DNA of 64,000 nucleotides, taken from Clostridiales bacterium (GTDB taxonomy: Bacteria > Bacillota > Clostridia > Lachnospirales > Lachnospiraceae). A program made the translations under genes and the position numbers. Numbering within the stretch: position 1 is the first letter of the stretch; every line of letters begins with the position of its first letter. The DNA lies in contig JAHAJA010000018.1 of the NCBI GenBank assembly GCA_018372435.1, positions 18,623-82,622 on the forward strand, read 5' to 3'. Below, piece after piece: positions 17,284 through 26,419 of the stretch. Under the pieces are notes generated by a model. It ran no database searches. It was given only the letters and a program-made list of their open reading frames with translations, and was not told where the DNA came from.

Positions 17284-17955
17284 ATGAATATAAATAATAA
17301 AAAAAATGTACCGTTCAAGTTAACGAATATTTTAATCGGAATTCTATTCACGTTATTCTTCATATCCCTCTCAGTAATTATTATATTGAACACAAGATCC
17401 CTTTACTATAATTCTATTGACCGTTTGGAACTAGAGCAATATTCTGGTTTAGAACGTGAAACAATTATAGAAAATTATGATGCATTAATAGACTATTGTT
17501 CTCCGTTTTATCAGGGCGAACTAAAATTTCCTTCGCTAGCTTCCTCTGAAAGTGGAACAAGTCATTTTGCAGAAACAAAAGTAATCTTCGTATCATTTTA
17601 CTACATTGCAGCAATAACAGGTGTTTTACTCCTACTTATTATTCTGTACAAAAAAAAGCGTCATGATACCTCTTACTTACGTACCTCTGCAATTACCGTT
17701 ATCGTATTACCTTCCATTATTGGCATTGCAACAGCTCTAAACTTTGAGAAAACCTTCCTACTCTTTCACAAACTAGTATTTCGTAATGATGATTGGTTAT
17801 TCGACCCTACAACTGATCCCATAATCAACCTCCTACCTGAGGAGTTTTTCATGTACTGTGCGATTGGAATCGTCAGCCTTGTTTTAGTTGGAAGTATAAT
17901 CTTATTCCTTATTGATTATTTCATTCGTAGAAAGCAATCTAAGAATTGCATATAA
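17284..17955 (+). CDS. Lit-like integral membrane protein (DUF1461/TIGR01906)
   Basis: A 223-residue protein with about four membrane helices (near residues 14-35, 103-121, 134-152 and 191-212). It carries the family's conserved outside segments: GTSHFAETK with His94, and FHKLVFRNDDWLFDP with His162, followed by TDPIINLLPEEFF. This DUF1461 family includes Lit, which moves an acyl chain within bacterial lipoproteins to give the lyso form. The two histidines match the pattern of that family. Function as a true Lit is inferred. The ribosome site AAAGGAG is good, and the gene diverges from the GTPase operon. Confidence 0.7.
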   Translation: MNINNKKNVPFKLTNILIGILFTLFFISLSVIIILNTRSLYYNSIDRLELEQYSGLERETIIENYDALIDYCSPFYQGELKFPSLASSESGTSHFAETKVIFVSFYYIAAITGVLLLLIILYKKKRHDTSYLRTSAITVIVLPSIIGIATALNFEKTFLLFHKLVFRNDDWLFDPTTDPIINLLPEEFFMYCAIGIVSLVLVGSIILFLIDYFIRRKQSKNCI

Positions 17956-18043
17956 GCAACATATATCATTTTTCCACTTATTCTACAAGAACTTTATATT
18001 AAACTGCTTGTTACGGAGAAACTTTCTCAGATAGAAGCATTGT

Positions 18044-18086
18044 AAAAGAGTTCTTCAACTATATAATATAGCTGAAGAACTCTTTT
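18044..18086. terminator. Bidirectional terminator between lit-like gene and phoR
   Basis: A 14-bp stem AAAAGAGTTCTTCA/TGAAGAACTCTTTT, with a further inner CTATA/TATAG pairing, between two convergent genes. Confidence 0.88.
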
Positions 18087-18107
18087 GTTATATCCTCTAA
18101 AAGAATA

Positions 18108-19835
18108 CTAATACGGTAATTCAATTGTAAACTTTGTGCCTTTGTTTAACTTACTTTCTACTTTTATCTTGCCATTGTATCGTTCAACAATATGTTTAAC
18201 TATTGATAACCCAAGTCCAGTTCCACCCGTTTTTCTTGCGCGTCCCTTATCAACTCGATAAAAGCGTTCAAAAATCCGTCCAAGATGCTCTTCTTCCATT
18301 CCAATTCCAGTATCTTCAACACACAATATTAATTTATTCTTCTTCTTTTCACATTGTATTGTGATTGTACCAACCTCTGTGTATTTTACAGCATTATCAA
18401 GTAAGTTAATTAACAATTGCTTCATTCGATTTGCATTAGCCGGATAATAGTCCATATCTGGTTTCGGATTATATACGATTACTACATTCTTATGAGCAAT
18501 CTTCGATTGCAGTAACTCAATTACATCCGTAATTACTGTATCCATATTACATGGAGCTACCACTTGTTCCTCTTTCGATTCTATCTCAGATAATAATAAG
18601 ATATCATTAATTAAACTTGAAAGACGTTCTGATTCTATATCAATAATATCAATAAAACGAGCTGCTACTTGTTCCTCTTTAATTGCACCTGCTTTTAGTG
18701 TATCTACGAATCCCCGAATAGAAGTTAACGGTGTCTTAAGTTCATGCGTAACGTTAGATACAAAATCTCGTCGCATATTCTCTAGTTTACGAATTTGCGT
18801 AATATCTTCAAGTATTAGTAAGATACCTAGATTCTTATTGTTATCTTTTAACAAAGGTGTTGCTGTTACACGTACCATCTTTTCATCTGCTAAAGCAATT
18901 GTTCCTTCACGCATAACAGTTTCTTTCGTATCACGTACTTCCGTTATGGTTTGGAATAATACGGCATTTCGCATGAATGTATAAAATGGCTGCCTTTCAA
19001 TCATATCCTTGCTACATTCCACCATTTGGCTGAAAACATCGTTTGTAAACATAACGATATCATTATTATCAATAGCAATAACACCACTTGCCATACTCTT
19101 TAACATAGCTTCGAATTCAATATTCCTTCTCTTAAGTGCTCGAACACTTGTATTAAGGTTATCACTCATACGATTAAAAGCTTCTGCTAAACGGCCTAAT
19201 TGTTGTGTATCATTGGTATAAATCTTAGTTTCATAATCTCCACAAGAGATTCCTTCTGCTGCCTTTGTGATATCATCAATCGGTTTCGATAGATTTCTTG
19301 TGAATAATGCTGCTAATAAGGTTGCTCCTAGCATGCAAAGGATTACAGTCATCATAATCGTGCCAAATAAATTCCTATTCAAGGATGTGAACTCTGATAC
19401 TGGTAAAGAGATTCGCATTACACCATCAAAATCGCCCTTATGAATTGGCACTGCGCTATATGCATACCTCTTATCCATTGTTTGAGAATACCGTATCAAG
19501 GAAACATGTTCTCCCTTAAGGGCGCGAATAACTTCCTCTCTCGTCGAATGGTTTTCTAAAAGTTCCGTCGTTTCTGAATCAGCAACGACCGTACCATCTT
19601 TACCAATAATCGTAATTCGCACACCATATTTTTGACTATAAATATCTGCAAAGGATTCAAACGATTCTAAATTAGCCTCAGAGAATATATCCGCTAACAT
19701 CTCTGCTTGCATCATGTGATACTCTTCTCTCTGATATCCTATGTAATTATATCCTTTCGACCACGAGGCAAACATGGATATCCCTACAGCTGCAAGAATA
19801 ATAATTAAATAAGAAAACATTAGCTTCTTCTGCAT
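18108..19835 (-). CDS. phoR: PhoR-type phosphate sensor histidine kinase
   Basis: A 575-residue kinase, last gene of the pst-pho operon. Domains in order: signal-anchor helix, extracytoplasmic sensor (about 30-155), second helix, HAMP (about 185-235), PAS (about 245-345), HisKA with the H-box NVTHELKTPLTSIRGF, and HATPase with LLDNAVKYT, DTGIGM and GGTGLGLSIV. The ribosome site is AAAGGAG. Linkage to PhoB and PhoU supports the phosphate-starvation role. Confidence 0.93.
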   Translation of the reverse strand: MQKKLMFSYLIIILAAVGISMFASWSKGYNYIGYQREEYHMMQAEMLADIFSEANLESFESFADIYSQKYGVRITIIGKDGTVVADSETTELLENHSTREEVIRALKGEHVSLIRYSQTMDKRYAYSAVPIHKGDFDGVMRISLPVSEFTSLNRNLFGTIMMTVILCMLGATLLAALFTRNLSKPIDDITKAAEGISCGDYETKIYTNDTQQLGRLAEAFNRMSDNLNTSVRALKRRNIEFEAMLKSMASGVIAIDNNDIVMFTNDVFSQMVECSKDMIERQPFYTFMRNAVLFQTITEVRDTKETVMREGTIALADEKMVRVTATPLLKDNNKNLGILLILEDITQIRKLENMRRDFVSNVTHELKTPLTSIRGFVDTLKAGAIKEEQVAARFIDIIDIESERLSSLINDILLLSEIESKEEQVVAPCNMDTVITDVIELLQSKIAHKNVVIVYNPKPDMDYYPANANRMKQLLINLLDNAVKYTEVGTITIQCEKKKNKLILCVEDTGIGMEEEHLGRIFERFYRVDKGRARKTGGTGLGLSIVKHIVERYNGKIKVESKLNKGTKFTIELPY

Positions 19836-19907
19836 TATTTCTCTCTCCTTTGCACAATCAGTTACTTGTTATACAGCTTCTCATACCAACAAAGACGCAT
19901 TTTCTTA

Positions 19908-20618
19908 TTATCCAAATTTGTATCCAATTCCTCGAACTGTCTTTATATAAACAGGAGATGTATCATCTTTCTCTATTTTCTTTCGAATATTACGCACATG
20001 AACATCTACTGTTCTTGTCTCTCCAAGATAATCATAGCCCCAAATCTTCTCAAGTAGGTTCTCTCTTGTGAATACAATTCCTTTGTTTTTTGCGAGCAAA
20101 TATAATAATTCATATTCTTTTAGAGCTAAGTCCACACTCTTACCGTCGACCTCAACCGTTCGTCTAGTTTTATTTATTTCGAGGGAATCGATCTTAATAA
20201 TCTCTTCTTGTTCACTCGAAGTAACTGGCTGCACACCACCACTTCTTCTCATAACGGCTTTCATTCTCGCTATTAATTCATGTACCCCAAACGGCTTGGA
20301 TAGATAATCATCAGCACCAATTTCCAATCCTACAACTTTACTAATTTCATCACTCTTAGCTGTAAGCATAATGATTGGTACATTTCTATATCTCTCATTC
20401 ATACGAATCCGTTTCAAGACTTCGATCCCATCAATCCCTGGTAACATCCAATCAAGTAGTATTACTGCAAATTCATACGATTGATTTTCAATATAATTCA
20501 TCGCATCCTCTCCAGTTTCAGCTTTGACCACCTCATATCCTGCACTTTCTAAATTGTATTGAAGAAGCTCTAATATATGTGGTTCATCATCAACTGCCAG
20601 AATTGTTTTCGTACTCAT
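19908..20618 (-). CDS. phoB: PhoB-type response regulator (OmpR family)
   Basis: A 236-residue regulator. The receiver has VDDE, the phospho-Asp in ILLDWMLPGIDG and SKPFG; the winged helix ends in KTVRGIGYKFG. It is expected to bind the repeated TTnACA-type boxes upstream of pstS. It lies 59 bp behind phoU and 72 bp ahead of phoR. Confidence 0.93.
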   Translation of the reverse strand: MSTKTILAVDDEPHILELLQYNLESAGYEVVKAETGEDAMNYIENQSYEFAVILLDWMLPGIDGIEVLKRIRMNERYRNVPIIMLTAKSDEISKVVGLEIGADDYLSKPFGVHELIARMKAVMRRSGGVQPVTSSEQEEIIKIDSLEINKTRRTVEVDGKSVDLALKEYELLYLLAKNKGIVFTRENLLEKIWGYDYLGETRTVDVHVRNIRKKIEKDDTSPVYIKTVRGIGYKFG

Positions 20619-20677
20619 AAGTTTACTTCCTTTCTCTCACCTTACTATTGGTATAAGTGATCAACTAAGAGAAATTA

Positions 20678-21331
20678 TTAATTTCCCTCAATCATAGTTC
20701 CAGTAATGATGTATTCAATCCATTCTGCAATATTAGTTGCATGGTCAGCCATTCTCTCTAAGTATTTGATAATCATTAGATAACTAACACAAGCAGGAAT
20801 TGCTTCTTTGTTTCCTTGCATAATTTCAGTTAATTCATTACTGATACTAGTAAAGTAATTATCTACAATATCATCTTTTGCAATTACTTGATTTGCTTTC
20901 GCACCGTCTACTTCTACAAAACTATCAATCGTCTCTATTACCATGCTTTTCATAACATTAACCATCTCTTTAAGGTTCTTAGGTGCGATTACATTGCTTT
21001 GTTTCGTTAACACAATAATGTATTCAGAGATATCAGCACAATGATCTGCTATTCTTTCTACATCTGTAACAATCTTCATGATAGAAGTTACTTTACGTAA
21101 ATCTGTTGCCAACGGTTGCTGTTTTGCAATCATTGCGATACATTCTCTTTCTATTTGATGTTCTAAATCATCAATCGCATCATCGTTTTTAATAATTTCA
21201 GCAGCAAGAGAAGCATCTAGTTTTTCTAGTGCTATAATTACATCATTAATGGATTTTTCTAATAAGCTACCCATACGAATTACGTTCTGATTTAATTCAC
21301 GTAATTCTTGCATAAATAAATGTCTAGTCAT
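20678..21331 (-). CDS. phoU: Phosphate transport system regulator PhoU
   Basis: A 217-residue, all-helical protein with two PhoU repeats, each carrying the metal-binding E/DxxxD-type motif (ERIADHCADI and ERMADHATNIAEW). PhoU links PstSCAB flux to PhoR activity and protects from phosphate overload. The position between pstB and phoB is standard. Confidence 0.95.
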   Translation of the reverse strand: MTRHLFMQELRELNQNVIRMGSLLEKSINDVIIALEKLDASLAAEIIKNDDAIDDLEHQIERECIAMIAKQQPLATDLRKVTSIMKIVTDVERIADHCADISEYIIVLTKQSNVIAPKNLKEMVNVMKSMVIETIDSFVEVDGAKANQVIAKDDIVDNYFTSISNELTEIMQGNKEAIPACVSYLMIIKYLERMADHATNIAEWIEYIITGTMIEGN

Positions 21332-21371
21332 ACACGATCTCCTTTAATCATAAATTAATTTTAAATAAAAA

Positions 21372-22130
21372 TCAACCAAATCTACCTGTAATATAATCTT
21401 CTGTCTTTTGTTCTTTCGGATTATTAAAGATTTGACTCGTCTCACCATATTCTACCACTTCTCCATGTAAGAAGAAAGCTGTCTTATCAGAAATTCTACT
21501 TGCTTGTTGCATGTTATGCGTAACTATGATAATTGTATACTTATCTTTTAACTCTTCAGCCAAATCTTCGATTTTAAGAGTTGATATTGGATCAAGTGCG
21601 GATGTTGGTTCATCCATTAAGATAACTTCTGGACCTACTGCTAAGGTTCTAGCAATACAGATTCTTTGTTGTTGTCCACCTGAAACTGCTTGCGCATTCT
21701 TCTTTAACTTATCTTTAACCTCTTCCCAAATTGCTGCTTGTCTAAGGCTTTTCTCAACGATTTCATCTAATTGGCTTTTCTTTTTAATCCCATGAATTCT
21801 AGGACCGTAAGCAACATTGTCATAGATACTCATAGGAAATGGGTTAGGTTGTTGGAATACCATACCTACTCTAGAACGTAGATTAATTACATCAATATCT
21901 TTGTAAATATTAACCCCATCCATATGAATAGTTCCATCGATACGTACTCCTTCTATTAAATCGTTCATACGGTTGATTGTTTTAAGAAATGTTGATTTGC
22001 CACAGCCAGATGGTCCAATGAATGCCGTAATCTGATTCTTCATAATATCCATATTTATCTTCTTTAATGCTTGGAAATCACCATAGTACAAATCCAAATC
22101 ACGAACTTGAAATTTCACATTGTTCTCCAT
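21372..22130 (-). CDS. pstB: Phosphate ABC transporter ATP-binding protein
   Basis: A 252-residue ATPase. Walker A is GPSGCGKSTFL, the Q-loop FQQPNPFPMS is specific to PstB, the signature is VSGGQQQR, Walker B is VILMDEPTSALDP, and the switch is VTHNMQQA. It energises PstC/PstA import. The ribosome site is AAAAGGAG. Confidence 0.97.
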   Translation of the reverse strand: MENNVKFQVRDLDLYYGDFQALKKINMDIMKNQITAFIGPSGCGKSTFLKTINRMNDLIEGVRIDGTIHMDGVNIYKDIDVINLRSRVGMVFQQPNPFPMSIYDNVAYGPRIHGIKKKSQLDEIVEKSLRQAAIWEEVKDKLKKNAQAVSGGQQQRICIARTLAVGPEVILMDEPTSALDPISTLKIEDLAEELKDKYTIIIVTHNMQQASRISDKTAFFLHGEVVEYGETSQIFNNPKEQKTEDYITGRFG

Positions 22131-22170
22131 TTAAAAGCTCCTTTTCTATATTACGTAAAATTTTATATTC

Positions 22171-23340
22171 TTAATTTTTAACAGTAAATCGTCTTGTAAT
22201 CCATTTTGATAATAGGTTTAACACCCAAATTAACACGATTATAACAACTGCAATGGAACAAGCAGAAGCTACATCCCCTTCTTCTTTTAGCAATTGATAT
22301 AATTTGGTAGTTAAAGTTGCAGCACTTGCTGTATTACCTGTTAATGAACTAGGAATCTGCGCAATTGTACCTGCTGTCCAGATTAAAGCAGCTGATTCAC
22401 CAACAATACGTCCAATACTTAAGATGATTGCTACAAGTATACCTGGTAAAGCATTCGGTAATACGATCTTAAAGTTCGTCTGTAACTTAGTAGCACCTAA
22501 ACCAAGAGAAGATTCTCTGTATCCTTTTGGTATTGCCTTCAATGCTTCCGATGTCGTTGATATAATCGTCGGTAATAGCAAGATACTTAAGGTAAGTGCA
22601 CCTGCTAATATTGAGTATTGCATCTTTAGCATCTGCACGAAAACCAACATACCAAACAAACCATAGATAATAGAAGGAATACCTGCTAACATCTGTATTG
22701 CAAATTGGATTACTACTAGGATCTTACCCTTCTTCGCATATTCAGTAAGAAAAAGTGCTGATAGGATACCTATCGGTGCTGCAATTGCTAACGATAATAA
22801 TATGATATAGAGAGTCGATACAACCATCGGCTTAATACCGCCACCTGGACGTGTCACTTTAAGCTTTAATGTTTCACCCTTCATAGCAGCATCATTAAAT
22901 TGTTTGTTTAACTCTTCTAACGTTATATTTTTTGTATCTGTAGCTAATACTTTCGTAATAACATCATCTACTTTAACTTCATATGCAGCACCCTTAAGAT
23001 TCTTAGAATCTTTTAGAACGGAATCCTTTTCTAATTTTGTTACTGCAATATAACCGTCTTTATTTTGTTCTACATATGCACCTAACGATGCGATATAAGA
23101 ATCCGAAAGTTTTGTATCTTCGGTATTCTTTAACTCTACGTTAATGAAAGTAGTTTTGGCTTGCCATTGTCTTGTTAAGAAGTCAATGTTAATACCAGGT
23201 AATCCTTTTACGAATACGAAACCAATGATAACAACCAAAGTCATTACACTTAATGCAGAAGCTAGATATAGTAATATCTTACCTATTGTATCTTTAATTA
23301 TTCTTGATTGATTGTTCTCTATCTTCATTCTTACACTCAT
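22171..23340 (-). CDS. pstA: Phosphate ABC transporter permease PstA with PDZ-like insertion
   Basis: At 389 residues it is about 95 longer than usual PstA. After the first helix (about 22-45), roughly residues 60-172 form an outside domain not found in standard PstA. Its second half looks like a PDZ fold (GYIAVTKL, VDDVITKV, LKLKVTRPGG). The rest is a normal permease with the EAA loop (ALKAIPKGYRESSLGLGATK). The chosen ATG has no ribosome site close by; AAAGGAG is 30 nt upstream, and a stable hairpin at 23348-23361 could loop out the gap. Downstream of a 270-bp structured spacer. Confidence 0.88.
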   Translation of the reverse strand: MSVRMKIENNQSRIIKDTIGKILLYLASALSVMTLVVIIGFVFVKGLPGINIDFLTRQWQAKTTFINVELKNTEDTKLSDSYIASLGAYVEQNKDGYIAVTKLEKDSVLKDSKNLKGAAYEVKVDDVITKVLATDTKNITLEELNKQFNDAAMKGETLKLKVTRPGGGIKPMVVSTLYIILLSLAIAAPIGILSALFLTEYAKKGKILVVIQFAIQMLAGIPSIIYGLFGMLVFVQMLKMQYSILAGALTLSILLLPTIISTTSEALKAIPKGYRESSLGLGATKLQTNFKIVLPNALPGILVAIILSIGRIVGESAALIWTAGTIAQIPSSLTGNTASAATLTTKLYQLLKEEGDVASACSIAVVIIVLIWVLNLLSKWITRRFTVKN

Positions 23341-23347
23341 ACATATT

Positions 23348-23361
23348 GCAAGTTATCTTGC
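23348..23361 (-). promoter_or_regulatory. Hairpin between the pstA ribosome site and start
   Basis: GCAAG/CTTGC with a 4-nt loop, extendable by CATA/TATG. It lies between AAAGGAG (around 23371-23377) and the pstA ATG. Folded, it would shorten the effective spacing from about 30 nt to about 6 nt. Confidence 0.4.
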
Positions 23362-23379
23362 TATGCATGACTCCTTTCT

Positions 23380-23609
23380 CTACAATCTTGAATTAGGGAA
23401 TTGCGAAACTCTTTGTAATGGCGACAAACATATCAATGTGTTTTATGTCTGCCGTTACAATTTCCTGAATTGTGTTTACGTCACATACAATGCTTTTCTG
23501 TATGGGTAAGTAACACAATTTTAAGGCAATTGTAGTAGGCAGCCTTAAAACACCGATATGTTATCGACATGGAGAAGGGTTTTGCAATTGCCGCCTACAA
23601 TCTTGAATT
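23380..23609. repeat. Structured intergenic element between pstC and pstA
   Basis: A 15-bp direct repeat, CTACAATCTTGAATT, occurs at 23380-23394 and 23595-23609 and brackets about 200 bp that folds into a row of hairpins: GTAATGGCGACA against TGTCTGCCGTTAC, AATTGTGTT against AACACAATT, TTTTAAGGC against GCCTTAAAA, and CGAT/ATCG. There is no open reading frame. It looks like an inserted palindromic repeat element or a processing/stability RNA that separates pstSC from the rest of the operon. Confidence 0.6.
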
Positions 23610-23612
23610 CTA

Positions 23613-24491
23613 TCAACTCTTTTCACCTGCTTTACGTGTAATACGCATTACTGTTATATTAACAAACATAATAAATACGAATAAAACAACACCAGTTGCA
23701 AATAACATCTCTTGATGTCTACCAGAAGCATACCCCATCTCCATGGATATATTAACCGTTAATGGACGTACTTTATCCCAGATGCTCTTTGGTATACCAC
23801 CAATTGCATTACCGGCAATCATCATAACTGCCATCGTCTCACCAATTGCTCTACCAATACCAAGTACTGTTGCAGATAAAATACCTGATTTTGCAGCTGG
23901 AACTACACTACAGAAGATTGTTTGCATCTTAGACGCACCTAATCCTAGGGAAGCTTCACGATATGAATTAGGAACGGCACGGAGTGCACTTTCCGATAAT
24001 GTAATAATAGTTGGTAAAATCATAATAGTTAAAACACAAATTACTGCTAATAACGATTGTCCTTGTGGTTGTGGGGATATTTTCTGAATAATAGGTAATA
24101 TAATACCCATACCGAATGCTCCATAAATAACAGACGGAATACCCGCAAGTAATTCAATTGCAGGTTTGATAATATTCACTATGCTTTTAGGTGCAACTTC
24201 AGCAATAAATACTGCTGTTAATAACCCTATTGGTACCCCAACTAAAATCGCACCAGCTGTAGCAAATACAGATCCTGCTATCATATAGAATACACCGTAT
24301 TGGTTATTCTCTGGGTTCCAATGAACACCAGTTATGAAGTCTGTAAAACTGTACGCATTTTCTCCAAAGAACGGTTTAAGTCCTTTGGAGAATACAAATG
24401 CTATTATTGCTACAACGCTGATTACGCTTATAAGGGCACATATTAAGAATAATGTTTCAATGATTTTTTCGCGTATCTTTGTCGTCTTCAT
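23613..24491 (-). CDS. pstC: Phosphate ABC transporter permease PstC
   Basis: A 292-residue permease with six predicted helices and the EAA loop (ALRAVPNSYREASLGLGASK). It pairs with PstA to form the membrane channel. It starts one base after the pstS stop codon, so the two are tightly coupled. Length is normal, unlike PstA. Confidence 0.95.
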   Translation of the reverse strand: MKTTKIREKIIETLFLICALISVISVVAIIAFVFSKGLKPFFGENAYSFTDFITGVHWNPENNQYGVFYMIAGSVFATAGAILVGVPIGLLTAVFIAEVAPKSIVNIIKPAIELLAGIPSVIYGAFGMGIILPIIQKISPQPQGQSLLAVICVLTIMILPTIITLSESALRAVPNSYREASLGLGASKMQTIFCSVVPAAKSGILSATVLGIGRAIGETMAVMMIAGNAIGGIPKSIWDKVRPLTVNISMEMGYASGRHQEMLFATGVVLFVFIMFVNITVMRITRKAGEKS

Positions 24492-24492
24492 A

Positions 24493-25416
24493 TTAATTTA
24501 TCTTAATGCCTCCGTGTGCTTCTACATAAGATTGGCCATCTTCGCTAAGTGCGAATTCAACAAATGCTTGTGTCTGTGATGTATAGTTGTTTTCGTCATA
24601 TACGAATAAGAAAGGTCTTGATAATGGGTATGAACCAGCTTTTGCATTTTCAGCAGTTGCTTCTACACTTTCTACTGTAAGAGCCTTCACTGTATCATCA
24701 ATGAATGAGAATGATACATAACCAATTGCATTTTCATTACCAGCTACTGAAGTTTGAACGTTACCGTTACCTTCAACTACCATTGCATCTTCTGTTAAAC
24801 CGCCTGCATCTTCTAATTTAATTAATTCTTCAAATGCACTTCTTGTACCTGAAGCGCCTTCTCTTGAAACAATTACGATAGGCGCATCGTTTCCACCAAG
24901 TTGATTCCAGTTAGTAATTTCACCGCTATAGATTTTTGCAAGGTTTTCTACTGAAATATCTGCAACTGGGTTTGCTGGATTTGTTATAACAGCAATTCCA
25001 TCATGTGCGAAAACTACTTCTTTTATATTATCTGCTTTTTCTTCTTCTTTCACTTCTCTTGAAGAAGCACCAAGATCGTTACTTCCTGCTATTGTATCTG
25101 CGATACCTGCTGAAGAACCAGTTCCAGTGTAGTTGATTGTTACATCTGGGTTTATTGCTTGGAATTCATCAATCATGTCATTTAAGATTTTATCTACTGA
25201 AGTTGAACCAGTAATAACTACTGTACCACTTAAGTTAGATGAATCCTCTGCAGGTTGCTCTGCTGTATCTGTTGATGTACTATCTTCTGTTTTATTTGTT
25301 GTTTCTGTTGTATTTCCGTTCGTTTTTGCATTGTTTTTTTCGTTTTTTGAACAACCAGCGAATGATAACGCCATTGCTCCAACCATACATAATGCTACTA
25401 ATCGTTTTAATCTCAT
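24493..25416 (-). CDS. pstS: Phosphate-binding lipoprotein PstS
   Basis: A 307-residue lipoprotein. The signal peptide ends in the lipobox LSFAGC (Cys near residue 22), then comes a Ser/Thr/Glu-rich linker (about 23-62), then the phosphate-binding domain with ITGSTSVDK, TGTGSSAGI and SREGASGTRSAF, all phosphate-contact loops in this family. It captures phosphate and hands it to PstCA. It is the first gene of the operon, under a Pho box. Confidence 0.95.
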   Translation of the reverse strand: MRLKRLVALCMVGAMALSFAGCSKNEKNNAKTNGNTTETTNKTEDSTSTDTAEQPAEDSSNLSGTVVITGSTSVDKILNDMIDEFQAINPDVTINYTGTGSSAGIADTIAGSNDLGASSREVKEEEKADNIKEVVFAHDGIAVITNPANPVADISVENLAKIYSGEITNWNQLGGNDAPIVIVSREGASGTRSAFEELIKLEDAGGLTEDAMVVEGNGNVQTSVAGNENAIGYVSFSFIDDTVKALTVESVEATAENAKAGSYPLSRPFLFVYDENNYTSQTQAFVEFALSEDGQSYVEAHGGIKIN

Positions 25417-25560
25417 CTTTATTATCCTCCATTTAATAAATGTCGTTTATGTTGTAAGGTTAACCCGTAGCCCCTTTTGCTACGTTAGGTAACTCTCTGG
25501 AATACTTTACGTATTCTCTCTTTTTTTCATTACCTCTTCCTTACAGTACTTAATTTACAC
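25417..25560 (-). other. pstS leader
   Basis: The predicted leader is about 135 nt. It contains a hairpin with CGTAGC/GCTACG arms (on the minus strand) and a TGGAGGA ribosome site. I do not recognise a known riboswitch. Confidence 0.4.
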
Positions 25561-25605
25561 CTATAATGTTACCTTCATATTTTTTGAATGTTAAGTTTAT
25601 GTAAA
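25561..25605 (-). promoter_or_regulatory. pst promoter with four-unit Pho box
   Basis: On the minus strand four hexamers lie exactly 11 bp apart: TTTACA (25600-25605), TTAACA (25589-25594), AAAATA (25578-25583) and GTAACA (25567-25572), directly followed by the -10-like TTATAG (25561-25566). This matches the TTnACA tandem pattern used by Gram-positive PhoB/PhoP regulators. Confidence 0.75.
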
Positions 25606-25821
25606 GTCCTATGTTTTTTTATCGCAAATTGAATAGACTTACATAAAATAGGGAATACTATTTCTATTTCGTTATATTTTATCTGGTATTTTATTTACAT
25701 ATGGTGTATTTCAATGTTAAAATATAACCACTGAAACTATGACCCACAGATCTTGGTTACTAATAATAGAATATACACTTTGCTTTCTATTATACTAAAT
25801 TACAAACAACGGAGGTGCTTT

Positions 25822-26301
25822 ATGAAAAAACAAGACTATATTAATTGGGATGCTTATTTTATGGGAATCGCATTGTTATCTACAAATAGAAGTAAAGATC
25901 CTGGTACTAGTGTTGGTGCTTGTATCGTTAGTCAAGATAATAAGATTCTATCTGTTGGATATAACGGAATGCCATATGGCTGCTCCGATGACGAGTATCC
26001 ATGGGAGCGTGAAGGTGACCCCTTCGATACGAAATATTTCTATGTATGTCATGCGGAACTTAATGCAATACTTAATTATACAGGTACTGATATTAAAGGT
26101 TCTAAGGTATATGTAACACTTTTCCCATGTAACGAATGTACGAAAGCAATTATTCAAAAAGGAATAGCAGAAATTATCTACATGGATGATAAATACGCAC
26201 ACACACCAGCAGTACTTGCCTCCAAGAGAATGCTGACATCTGCAGGTGTTAAATTCACAAAATATACGCCAATCGACAAGGATATCACACTTTCTTTATA
26301 A
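25822..26301 (+). CDS. Deoxycytidylate (dCMP) deaminase
   Basis: A 159-residue ComEB-type zinc deaminase that turns dCMP into dUMP for thymidylate synthesis. Zinc ligands and the catalytic Glu are in CHAELNA and PCNEC; the substrate loop includes GYNGMPYG. ATG at 25822 is chosen because CGGAGG lies 7 nt upstream; the frame upstream of it has no ribosome site. It stands alone, diverging from the pst operon. Confidence 0.93.
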   Translation: MKKQDYINWDAYFMGIALLSTNRSKDPGTSVGACIVSQDNKILSVGYNGMPYGCSDDEYPWEREGDPFDTKYFYVCHAELNAILNYTGTDIKGSKVYVTLFPCNECTKAIIQKGIAEIIYMDDKYAHTPAVLASKRMLTSAGVKFTKYTPIDKDITLSL

Positions 26302-26357
26302 TAAGAAAACTAAATCGAACTACAAATTTAATTTACTAATTGTGATGTATATCAAAA

Positions 26358-26398
26358 AAGAGTTGCTACTTATAGAATGATCTATAAGAGCGACTCTC
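26358..26398. terminator. Bidirectional terminator
   Basis: A long near-perfect stem (AAGAGTtGCTaCTTATAGA against TCTATAAGaGCgACTCTCTT) with a 4-nt loop, between the convergent dCMP deaminase and amidase genes. The minus side has a TTTTTT run. Confidence 0.88.
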
Positions 26399-26419
26399 TT
26401 CTTATATATAGGTTTTACA

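Noticed and set aside
23297..23368. Small upstream frame (24 codons) overlapping the pstA start
   Set aside because: Its ATG is only 2 nt from the ribosome site core, too close for good initiation, and the peptide is not protein-like.
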